This document shows positions 1 through 8,627 of a stretch of DNA of 64,000 bases, piece after piece; within the stretch, counting starts at the first letter, position 1, and every line of letters begins with the position of its first letter. Under the pieces are notes generated by a model. It did no database searches. It was not told where the DNA came from and saw only the letters and a list, made by a program, of their open reading frames with translations. A program made the position numbers and the translations under genes. This DNA comes from Liriodendron chinense (taxonomy: Eukaryota > Streptophyta > Magnoliopsida > Magnoliales > Magnoliaceae): positions 62,001-126,000 of the forward strand of contig PVNU02000427.1 in assembly GCA_003013855.2 (NCBI GenBank), given 5' to 3'.

Positions 1-588
1 AAAAAAAGTTTCATTCTCCTTTTGGGAGAAATTCATTATATCTCGTTTCAGGGTGTTGGTCTTATGAACAGGGAAAAACTTTTTTAGAAATTCCTTAGTC
101 ATTTCTTGCCATGTCCCTATGGTTCTGGGCCTTAAGGAGTGCAACCAAAACTTGGCTTTCTCCTTCAAAGAAAAAGGAAATAGTTTTAACCTAACCAAGT
201 CATCAGAAACGTTGTCGTAATGCAAAGTAGCGATTACTTCATCAAATTCCCTCAAATGTAAATAGGGACTTTCAGTGTCAAATCCATGAAATTTAGGAAG
301 TAACTGTATCACTCCAGGTTTAAAATCAATGTTGCCCGCATTCACTGGAAAAACCATACAAGAAGGAGTACTCGTTCTTGCAGGTTGCAAGTAATCACGT
401 AAACTCCTAAATGGTGGCTCATTGTGTACTTCATTCTCATCTTGATCATATTCATTTTCATTCTCGGCCATGTTTATGGTTAATTCACAAGTATCAGGAA
501 GTTTTCTAACACAGTGATTGGATAGACCTTCAACCAAAATTCCGTCGCTTAGAAGACGTCTTGTGTGATCACGAGTCCACTTGCGCAT
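1..588 (-). CDS. Gag, N-terminal part (element A), cut by window edge
   Basis: N-terminal 196 codons of a Ty3/gypsy Gag, the structural protein that packages element RNA. The frame is open from an ATG at 588 to the left edge. The start MRKWTRDH lines up with the starts of the other Gags here (MSRWERDH in B, MPHWAWDS in D), which is why I use it rather than the in-frame ATG at 471. Visible motifs are LRDYLQPA, NIDFKPGVIQLLP, a FHGFDTESPYLHL block, KLFPFSLKEKAK and the EFLKKFFP block. The PBS lies about 155 bases upstream at 745-762, so the gene belongs to the minus-strand element with LTR 769-4242. No stop or frameshift is seen in the visible part; whether the rest is intact cannot be told. 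Confidence 0.9.
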   Translation of the reverse strand, partial: MRKWTRDHTRRLLSDGILVEGLSNHCVRKLPDTCELTINMAENENEYDQDENEVHNEPPFRSLRDYLQPARTSTPSCMVFPVNAGNIDFKPGVIQLLPKFHGFDTESPYLHLREFDEVIATLHYDNVSDDLVRLKLFPFSLKEKAKFWLHSLRPRTIGTWQEMTKEFLKKFFPVHKTNTLKRDIMNFSQKENETFF

Positions 589-744
589 AAACACTAAACA
601 AGGAGATAAGGGAAGAGGTTACCCGGAAAGAAGAACACTTGGTTATGAGTAATTCCTGAGAGCAACAAAATAAAATAAGTTAGTAGACTATTGACAATAT
701 ATATACATAAACCAATTCCAAAAATATTCTTAAACCGATGCCAA
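589..744 (-). other. Untranslated leader of element A between PBS and gag
   Basis: Short leader between the primer binding site and the Gag start. I see no ORF and no clear motif in it. It is much shorter than the leaders of C and D (about 550-570 bases). Confidence 0.6.
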
Positions 745-762
745 TCCCCGGCAACGGCGCCA
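745..762 (-). other. Primer binding site, tRNA-Asp type (element A)
   Basis: On the minus strand this reads TGGCGCCGTTGCCGGGGA, an exact complement of the 3' end of plant tRNA-Asp (GUC). It starts six bases inside the LTR end at 769, the same spacing as in the other elements here. Asp-primed elements are known in the Athila group. Confidence 0.92.
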
Positions 763-1146
763 AAAACTTGCTACAATCCGAAGATTGCACACCCAAGTGC
801 AGGTAGCGAAGTAGTAAAATACTCGGTAAGACCGAGGTCGATCCACAGGGATTGGGGTTAAGAACACTTAGAGGAATTAGTTTAGGTGAGTGAGATGAAA
901 TTTGGTTTATCCACGTGAGTGGAGCAAGTTGTGTGTGGTGAAGGACAAAGATGGAAAAGGGGCTAAGGCATCAGGGATCCACCTTTGATTCATTCACAAG
1001 ATTTGATTTATTGGTCCAACTATAACTCAACTGGAATTGAATAAAGATTCATTCCAATCGGAAGATAAAACAGTTAAAACATTTGCATATTTCATAAAAG
1101 ATGGTGATCTGAACCGATTGATTTGACCATGAAGCACTCGTTAGTT

Positions 1147-1560
1147 GATCGCAGGGAATTCCAAGCATCCACTGTGCCCGGAGTCGACAATGGATCAAGG
1201 AATTGTACAGATCAACAACTTTGCCAACAAGTCAACCGATAAGATCACAATTCATACGATCAAATGCATACTTACAAGATAGGAGGCTTTGATTGACCGA
1301 TCCAACCGTTAAGATCTCGTCTATCGATCGCAGGGAATCCAAAGCATCCAATGTGCCCGGAGTCTACAATGGATCAAGGGATTTTACAGATCGATGACTT
1401 TACCTGCACTAGCTCGATGACCGTAGGGAATCCAAAGCATCCAACGTGCCCGGAGTCGACGATGGATCAAGGGACTTTATCGATCATGAACTAGCTAATT
1501 GGTGTGCAAGGGATCCCAAGCATCCAACGTGCCCGGAGTCGACGATGGATCAAGGGGCTT
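1147..1560. repeat. Four dispersed direct repeats of about 55 bp in LTR A
   Basis: Near-identical units at 1147-1200, 1326-1380, 1417-1475 and 1503-1560 share GCAGGGAATCCAAAGCATCC, then GTGCCCGGAGTCGAC and ATGGATCAAGG. Spacing is about 179, 91 and 86 bases. On the minus strand they lie in the transcribed leader/U5. A single related element, GACTCCGGGCATGG, occurs in the leaders of LTRs C and X, so A seems to have amplified a motif that is single in its relatives. Confidence 0.85.
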
Positions 1561-1682
1561 GCACAACAATAGTGTCCGCCGAGGTGGATAACCGAACCAA
1601 TCAACCAAAGAGAACTCCAACATTTACACCACACAATGTTGAACCAAAAGAACCAAAGCTTGTAAATTTCTTCAAAGGCTTC

Positions 1683-1704
1683 ACCCCTAGCCTTAGCTAG
1701 AGGT
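1683..1704 (-). promoter_or_regulatory. Conserved leader hairpin, variant of element A
   Basis: Minus strand: ACCTCTAGC, loop TAAG, GCTAGGGGT, a nine-pair stem with one U-G. It is followed by GAAGC as in all other LTRs of the window. Sequence differs from the B/E/F and C/D/H versions but pairing is kept. Confidence 0.6.
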
Positions 1705-1851
1705 TTAGCCAACCATGCTACAATGGAAGACTAAAACTCACTAAGAAAGAAAATTCTACACTACTTTACACTACAAATGAAAAAGAAAACTAAAGAAGAG
1801 AAGAGAGGAGTTGTAGAGAATGGGATGATTCAAATGAGGAGGAGAGGCCTC

Positions 1852-1859
1852 CTTTTATA
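1852..1859 (-). promoter_or_regulatory. TATA box of LTR A
   Basis: TATAAAAG on the minus strand, followed by GGAGGCCTCTCC. It sits about 155 bases upstream of the conserved leader hairpin, like the TATA boxes of the other LTRs. Confidence 0.75.
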
Positions 1860-2087
1860 GCCTTATGAGGAGCTTCCAAGCCTCCTCCCAATCCTAGATG
1901 GCACACCAAAAGTTTCTTTAGGTTTGGGAATGGAGTTAGGCTTGGAGTTAGGCTTGGATGGACATGTGGTAAGAAAAGTACTCCAAGCCTAGGTGTCACT
2001 CCAAGCCTAAAGCAACTTTTCTTTTAGGTTTGGGCTTGGAGTGAGGTTTGGATGATGAGGTGGCATTCCATGCCTTACACATGTGTG

Positions 2088-2089
<2 letters not shown>

Positions 2090-2130
<41 letters not shown>
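2090..2130. repeat. (GA)n microsatellite
   Basis: About 20 uninterrupted GA units inside U3 of LTR A. It gives rise to spurious Arg-Glu and Ser-Leu ORFs on the two strands. Confidence 0.97.
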
Positions 2131-2133
<3 letters not shown>

Positions 2134-2139
2134 CTAAGC

Positions 2140-3960
2140 TCCACATGTGTGGATGGAGAGAAGAGCTGCAGATGTTGTGGACGTTGGAGATGGACGGTCC
2201 TGCAGTGGTGGTTGGTCCTGATGAAGCAGCTAGACGGTGATGATTTCTGTAATGGAGATGTGCTCCACTGGCTGATGCACGTGTGTGGGTGCTGCTGGAA
2301 TGGACGGCTGGATTGACAGTCATCTCTACTGTATGCTGGAGTGCTGTTTGCTGTTCATTGAAGGTGGGGTCCACAACGTTGCTGACGATGGACGTGCAGA
2401 CGCTGGATGATTGGACGGATGTCCTTGATGAAGCTGGACCCATCTTGCTGGATTGGATGGTGGACGAGGACATTGATGAGGAAATGGGGTCCACCTTGCT
2501 GACGTGTGATGTCCATCCTTGCTGGACACCAGACACCATGGACGGATGATGTTGAAGCTGCTGACGTGATGTGGGTCCCACCTGACGGCTGGTGATGGAG
2601 TTGCTGCAGAAGCTGCAAATGGTTGGACGGCTGGAGAGGACTGCACGTGTGAGGGTGCTGGAGATGGAGTTGCAGCACTGCTGCTGCACGTGTGAAGCTG
2701 CCTGGCCGTTTGATGATGGACGTCCAGCAGCTGGACGGGTGGAGTTGGGACGTCCAAATCTGGACGGTGCTGCTGGTACGTTGGAGTGGGGCCCATCTTG
2801 ATGATGATGATGGATTGGACGGCTGGTGGTTTGGAGGGAGTGGACGGTCCAGATGCTAGATGTAAGATGGGATGGACGGCTGGATTTGATGGCCGTTGAT
2901 GGTTGGATGTGGACGGTGGCCACTTGTTGGCTGGTGGAGGCTTTCACCGTTGATGCTATGGACAAGTGATCTGCTGCCCTTTTGCTTGCACGTGCACACT
3001 GTTCCACCTACAAACAGTGGGGTCCACTTTGATGGTTAGATTGGATGCAAGTGAGATGTGGGGTCCACCCGCTGCTGTGGATTGAAGGCCACTGTACACG
3101 TGGTGGATAATGACATGGAGAGTCCCTTCATAGCTGTCGATGATGATGGGTCCATATATGTCTAGGATTTGATCAACGGTTAGAGAATGGACGGTCATCT
3201 GGAATGTGCAGTTGTTGTTGACCGTTGTAGTGTCCACCTGTCGTGATGGATGGTTGGAATGCGGCCCAACTACTGTCCGTTGGACTGTGGAGATGAGGTG
3301 AGTTGTTCAGCAGCTGGACTCATTAGATGCAGTGGACATTGGGGGTGCACGTTGATGCAGCTGCAGCTGCAACTGGACTGCTGTGTGGCCCACCTTGCTG
3401 AATTGGATGGTGAAATGGGGTCCACTGAATTGAGACGATCCAATGGCTGGAGTAGCTTGGATTGCTGGACGGCTGAGCTTGGAGATCAGCTATGGGGTCC
3501 ACTTGATGAACGACTGGAAACAGTCCAGTGTCTTTGGACAATGGATGAGGATTGAAGGTGGGGTCCATCAAAGCTGCTGATCTTAGGCACCCAACCATCT
3601 GGAGCTTTGGACTGCTGCACGTGTGGCATCTGTGGGACATCCTCACACGTGTGATGGACAACTCTTGGCTGCACATCAGCTACTCCTTACTAGCTGGTGA
3701 AGTGGTGAACGGTGGAGATTGATCTCCATCTGAACATGTTGGCTGATTTCCACTGTTGATTGGACAATGGCTGGATGGCTACACACGTCTAATGGATGGA
3801 CGGTTGCTAGCTATTGGTGGCCCACTTGCTGGACTTGGTGAAGATGAAGTGGACGGTGGATGTGTCCTTGTTGGTCCTGGGCTGCTGAGATTGCCTACCG
3901 TGTGATAATCCTAGCCATTGATGCGGTGGATGTCCCACCATGTGTTTCAGATGTGTACGT
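2140..3960. repeat. Degenerate GGACGG / GGGGTCCAC repeat region of U3 (element A)
   Basis: About 1.8 kb dominated by irregular repeats of short words such as GATGGACGG, GGCTGGA, TGGGGTCCAC and GCACGTGTG. It is stop-poor on both strands, so several long ORFs appear (for example 310 codons on the minus strand, 2075-3007). Their translations are low-complexity Ser/His/Gln/Thr strings without a domain, so I do not call a gene. It resembles a diverged minisatellite inside the LTR. Confidence 0.6.
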
Positions 3961-4280
3961 GGGCACTCAATCACGACCATCAAAACATGGACAACTTGGA
4001 TCCAAACGAGTGGCCGTTATGTAGTACTCTTTTTTAGCCATCCACCATAGAAAATGGTCCCGCAGACTTTGATCTTTTTGGCTTGATTTTCGTCAGGATT
4101 ACCATCCACTTGACATTGATCACTTTTAGGCCTTAAAACGTCCAGATTGGCCCAGTTCTTGCCCAACCTCTCCTGAACACCTGAAAACAGAAAATTAACC
4201 TAATGAGGGATAATTAACCAGAAAAACAATGATATTGCTCTTAACAACCAGGGTTAATTATACAATATTAGGTACTCATC

Positions 4281-4331
4281 ACTTACCGAGATTATTACTA
4301 CATCGCAACCCTACACTTGGGGAAGCGAACA
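4281..4331 (+). repeat. 3' terminal fragment of an LTR (element W)
   Basis: Reads ACTTACCGAGATTATTACTA and on to CTTGGGGAAGCGAACA, matching the last about 50 bases of LTRs D and H. It is followed directly by the middle of the motif array of LTR B, not by a PBS. So it is the right end of an element that inserted into B's 5' LTR and whose remainder was lost or lies left of A. The 38 bases between LTR A and this fragment (4243-4280) are unassigned. Confidence 0.7.
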
Positions 4332-4506
4332 CTTGCTGGACTGATTGCAAGGTAGGTCCGATCGGTCGTGACCGGTCGGCCAGGCCAGTCCGACCGGTCG
4401 GCCACATACAAAACAGGCAATTGCTATTTTGGGCTCCGAAAAATACTGCGCACTATGTAACTTTACGAGGTTTCTGGCAGATTCCGACGCAATCGAGCGT
4501 CCTCAC

Positions 4507-4514
4507 TATAAAAG
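4507..4514 (+). promoter_or_regulatory. TATA box of B 5' LTR
   Basis: TATAAAAG followed by GACAC, about 100 bases downstream of the GACCGGTC array. Confidence 0.75.
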
Positions 4515-4678
4515 GACACATAGGGGCTCTTCCTAGCGTATCATAGAAGCCAAGGGACGTCGTGGGAGAGGAAGGAAGTCGTCGTGGAGCGTCTGCAACC
4601 CTCCAAACTCTGGTTTTTCTAGTTTTTATGTTTTCTTATTTGAGTTCTAGTTGTAGTATGACAATGCTCGGCTAGAAT

Positions 4679-4698
4679 CTCTCAGCTAAGGCTGAGAG
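4679..4698 (+). promoter_or_regulatory. Conserved leader hairpin (B/E/F version)
   Basis: Perfect 8-bp stem CTCTCAGC / GCTGAGAG with loop TAAG, extendable to 10 pairs through A-T and U-G. GTGAAGCTTGTAG follows directly. C, D and H have a T-A pair where this has C-G. Confidence 0.65.
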
Positions 4699-5324
4699 GT
4701 GAAGCTTGTAGCTAATTTCATGATTTTATTCAGTTAATTCAAGTACTTTCAATTCAAGTTTGGATTTTTATCTATTTTAGTTCTTCAAGTTGATAATTTG
4801 AGATGTTTTATGAGAGTTCATGTGCTCCGGACATGGATTCCTTGCAAATCTCTGAGATTATCATATGGTGCTTGTTTAGATTCGAATTATAGTAATCCTT
4901 GAACAGGCCATAGTCCATAGGCATGACTGTTACTCCGAAGGCTATGATTTTGAATTCTACATTGATTGAATGGGACTAAAACTTGGAAGTTCAACTTGAA
5001 TGGGATTGAATGTGTTTAATGCTTTATTTTCCAACTAGATGAGAGATAGGACTTCAAATCTAGTTGTGTATCTTGCTTGGATTGATTGGATTGACATGGG
5101 ATTACTACAAGTGGATCCTTGAATGCCTTAGTGCCTTTAAAGTATTGTTTTCATTAAAGTTACTGTTTTAGAATAATTGCTTCAATAATCTCCTATTTCT
5201 TGCAAAATTGAGTTGCTGTAACAGTTTGGAACCTATTTTCCAATTCCCTGTGGATCGACCTCGGTCTTACCGAGTTTTATTACTACATCGCAGCCTTACA
5301 CTTGAGGCGAGCGAACAAGTTTTT

Positions 5325-8300
5325 TGTCACGCCCCGAAAATCAAGTGTCGGGCAGTCTGCGGCTCCCAACTCTTCCGGGCAGACTGTATTTTGTGGAAGT
5401 ATAGTTTAATGGCACAAATCGATGGCATCAACTCATAAATAGAGATTTAACCTAAACAGTGTATAATTCAGTTTGAATTTAAAGTGTAAATACATACAAT
5501 TATCCACACAATCAAGGAGTCCACTCAGCTGGGGCTCAATATATACATGTACAATGAAATCTTTAAGAATATTGACCCAAGACGTCCAATTCAAGGCAGA
5601 AATTGAAATGCACGACATAGGTAAGCCAACAGGTCCTGCATCTCATGCATCAAGTGGCAGCAACTCCTGCATCAAAATAACTGGTTGGTGTTTTAAAACA
5701 CCCCCCCAGGTGGGAGTGAGTAATCATACTTAGTGTTACCATTCCTTAAGTTAAACATGTCATCAACACAATCAAGTACAAGTAGTGAAGTATAACAAAT
5801 GGTGGGGCTCTCACACCTACCACCCCAGCATCAACAGATAGCATAACCTTACAATCAAGTTCTTATTCTAGTTGAATAATGCATGCAGTCATGATATGCA
5901 GATGTTATGTTCCGGAGAAATAAACGGTGGGGTTACCACCCAGCAGCAGCATCGGACCAATGCAAGTGAAAATGTGATGCATGCATGTTTACCAAGTATT
6001 TATTTAATTCCGTATTCAATCGGCAGTATTGGCGAAGCCAGAATACCTCAATCTTATCAAAAGTCTATTAAACAGGAACACGACCGACAGGAACGTAGCC
6101 GAACACTGGACAGCGAGGAAAGCCGGACACTGGACAGTGGCCTTACCGAAAACTGGACAATGCCAGGTCGGGGTACCCTCTACCAGGCCGGGGCCCACCG
6201 CCAGGCCAGGGCGTCCTATGCCTGGCTCCTGGAATCCCAATTTAGGTCCGTCACCCAACATAATTGAATAATGAATCAAATGGTAAGGGTCTTGATGCCC
6301 TAGAATGTCATATGCATGGTAATGGGTCGTCACCCAAGATCAATGATGGTAGGCTCGTCACTTAGCATCGGTGCTCAAGACTCTCGATAAGACCATCAGG
6401 ATCAATACCGGTCAAAGACAGCACAAGCACAGTTACCCATATACCATGCCTGGCCCATGAGCTTCAGTATGTAGGATTCAATGCTCAAGGCTATTGGAGG
6501 GCTCGTCACCCACACTAGCCAAAGACAGCACAAACACAGTTACCCATATTCCACGTCTGGCTCATGAGACTTGATACGTACAATTATAAGTGACTGCATA
6601 ACAATGGTAATTGTGGTATTCGAGATTCTAGAGAATATGTAACAATGATCAAACAAATATGACTAACCCTGAAATTGACTGATTTGGTAGGCCGAGCGAA
6701 ACATCAACCAAACCGGCGTAGTTAGGGTCGGTCGGTCATGTTACCCCCAAGTCTACCGAACAAGTCCGTGACGGCCAAACCCAACTAGGCAGTCCATAAA
6801 TTGTGATTTTCAGAGATCAATCCCAATCATGTCAATTAAATAATATACTAAGCATGTTGTGAGAGGAATAGGACATCATAGCATTCATTGTCTCAATCAG
6901 GCATAAAACCAAACAGTTGATATGCGATATACTTTATTTCATATATGGGCGTAAAATCAAACACTTGGCATGCTATTGCAGGCCAACTCATCAAATTCAC
7001 AATCAGGCACTAGCCTGGGTGGATGGTAATCCACTTACTCAAGCATGTGTGAACTTCTGTTCACTCAGGAATTTCATCAAACACTTGCTATGCACATCAC
7101 ATCAAATCTCATATTTTCATAAAATCGATTCAAATGGGCAATCAATCCACACATCGAAGTAAGCATGTAATTAATCAACACATACAGAACATCAATCAAA
7201 AACATAAATCATTCGGCACTTAACTTTGAATGGAATTCAAGAAAAACCTAATTTTCACTATTTGGAACCCTTGTGGGCTGATAATAGCCAACTTAGAAGA
7301 ATAGTCCTCACCTGTGTTGGTGAATTTACACGCTAACAACGTCTAGAACGAAGGATTCGAAAGAAGTAGCGAAAATCCTACATAAATTCAAATAAAGATG
7401 GTTTTGAGAAAGAAAAGTCTGATTGGTTTTGTAATTCGGAGTGTAGATCGGAGTATTACCTGTGATTGATAGCTAGCATCGATCGATTGAAGAATTCGGC
7501 GAGGCATGTGACGAATCCGGGAGAAATCCTCAATTCCTAACTACCCAAAATCCCTAATTTCATCTCAAATGAAATTCTCAAATGGGGTTTAGTATTTATA
7601 GTTCCAGATGGCCCAAGGTTGAGGCGAGTCACACAACTCACCCTCTCTGGTCTTGATCTAAGTTGTGCAGTTCGGGATAGGGTGTCGGGTATATGATATA
7701 GGGGAAAGGTCAAGCCCATTAAGGCAATCGATTCCACATAGATTCGTGATCAACGGCCCACTAACGAACGGTCTATAGCTGTTCTAGGTTTTCAGGACAC
7801 CATTTAAATGATTTAGAGAACAAAGTTCAGCGAATCCTTTCACTAGGTTATAGCGGGCATAGCTAGGTACATGATGTGATATACGGGGTGCATTTATTTG
7901 CAAGTTAAGGGTGGTTAATCTCATTCATATGGTTTTACATGTCAAAGGGGCTATTTTGTCAAATCGGTTTCTAAACTCAAGATAATCGAGGTTTGATTCA
8001 TTGATTAGGGTAGTCTAAGGTGGATCTGCATTGTAAGTCGGTTATATAGGTTAATCCATTGTGATTTCATTAAATCATAGATTGAGATTCATTAATCAAT
8101 GGATAGGATGTAGGATTAGACAATTAAAAAGGAATCTGTAGTTATCCATGATATCTAACAAAGAATGCACGGTTAGATTGATGTGTCTAAATGTCTTACA
8201 AGGTTTCGATCAAATCGGATCGTCCAAACTAGGGTTTTCAATACAAATTTTCTAGAGTCTTAGTTTTAAATTGGGCATCTGCACTCTCAATTGATAATTA

Positions 8301-8370
8301 AATTAGAAAATTTTCTAGAAGTGCTCAAGTAATTTCAAGGCTCGAGGTTTGAAATTTTCAGGGCGTTACA
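5325..8370 (-). mobile_element. Solo LTR inserted between LTR and PBS of element B
   Basis: Starts TGTCACGCCC and ends GGGCGTTACA, an inverted terminal match of 9 of 10 bases, flanked by the 5-bp duplication TTTTT at 5320-5324 and 8371-8375. Removing it and one repeat restores the normal junction AAGTTTTTGGCGCC. The 3046 bases hold no recognisable Gag or Pol; the longest ORF (131 codons at 5872) has no known domain. Size, termini and duplication suit a solo LTR left by LTR-LTR recombination of another Ty3/gypsy lineage. Strand is inferred because such LTRs usually start TGTAACGCCC, which is the reverse complement of the right end. Confidence 0.85.
6413..6581. repeat. Direct repeat (about 60 bp, two copies) in the solo LTR
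   Basis: Copies at 6413-6473 and 6521-6581 share CAAAGACAGCACAA, CACAGTTACCCATAT and GGC(C/T)CATGAG. Spacing is 108 bases. GCTCGTCACCCA-like words recur nearby. Confidence 0.8.
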
Positions 8371-8374
8371 TTTT

Positions 8375-8392
8375 TGGCGCCGCTACCGGGGA
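8375..8392 (+). other. Primer binding site, tRNA-Asp type (element B)
   Basis: TGGCGCCGCTACCGGGGA has two mismatches to the tRNA-Asp complement. It is separated from its LTR by the inserted solo LTR. Confidence 0.88.
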
Positions 8393-8627
8393 ATTTAGAT
8401 AACGGTTTTCAAATTGTTTTAGTGGCTGTTGAAGTAGAATTAGATAGGTTTTTTTCTGATTTCTTAGAACTACTCAAAATTGTTTGTTTTGTAGGATTTC
8501 TTCTCTAGTTCAAGCACATCGGGTAATATCCTTCTAACTTAGCTTTTTGCAGATTTTTTTTTCCAATTTTCAGATTAATTTCAGATTTCTAGGATTTAGG
8601 AATAGCTTAGTTTTAGTTGAGTGGTTT

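Larger units (their letters stand above)
769..4242 (-). repeat. Long 5' LTR of element A (about 3.5 kb)
   Basis: The 3' end of this LTR (minus strand, ...TAGCA at 769) abuts the PBS. A TATA box at 1852-1859 gives the transcription direction. The leader holds the conserved hairpin (arms 1683-1691 and 1696-1704) followed by GTGAAGC, as in the other LTRs, and the U5 end carries the CTCGGT/ACCGAG hairpin, so it is homologous to them there. Its U3 is unrelated: about 2.3 kb of GA microsatellite and GGACGG/GGGGTCCA-rich sequence. The outer end is inferred from TGTTAAGAGC read on the minus strand ending at 4242; that boundary is uncertain by tens of bases. Confidence 0.65.
4332..5317 (+). repeat. 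5' LTR of element B, 5'-truncated
   Basis: Matches 13509-14511 of the 3' LTR; about 418 bases of U3 are missing because W inserted there. It contains the remaining GACCGGTC array (4357-4405), TATAAAAG at 4507-4514, the leader hairpin CTCTCAGC-TAAG-GCTGAGAG (4679-4698), the U5 hairpin CTCGGT-CTT-ACCGAG (5260-5274) and the end GCGAACA at 5317. Confidence 0.9.

Noticed and set aside
745..762. tRNA-Asp gene suggested by the CCCCGGCAACGGCGCCA end
   Set aside because: Only the 18-base 3' end is present, always next to an LTR; it is the primer binding site. No cloverleaf upstream.
2075..3007. 310-codon minus-strand ORF and several overlapping ORFs
   Set aside because: Low-complexity Ser/His/Gln/Thr translation from a GGACGG/GTCCA repeat and a GA microsatellite; stop-poor in several frames on both strands and no domain.
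5872..6333. 131-codon and 105-codon ORFs in the first solo LTR
   Set aside because: No recognisable domain, overlapping on opposite strands, inside a sequence with clear LTR ends and target duplication.
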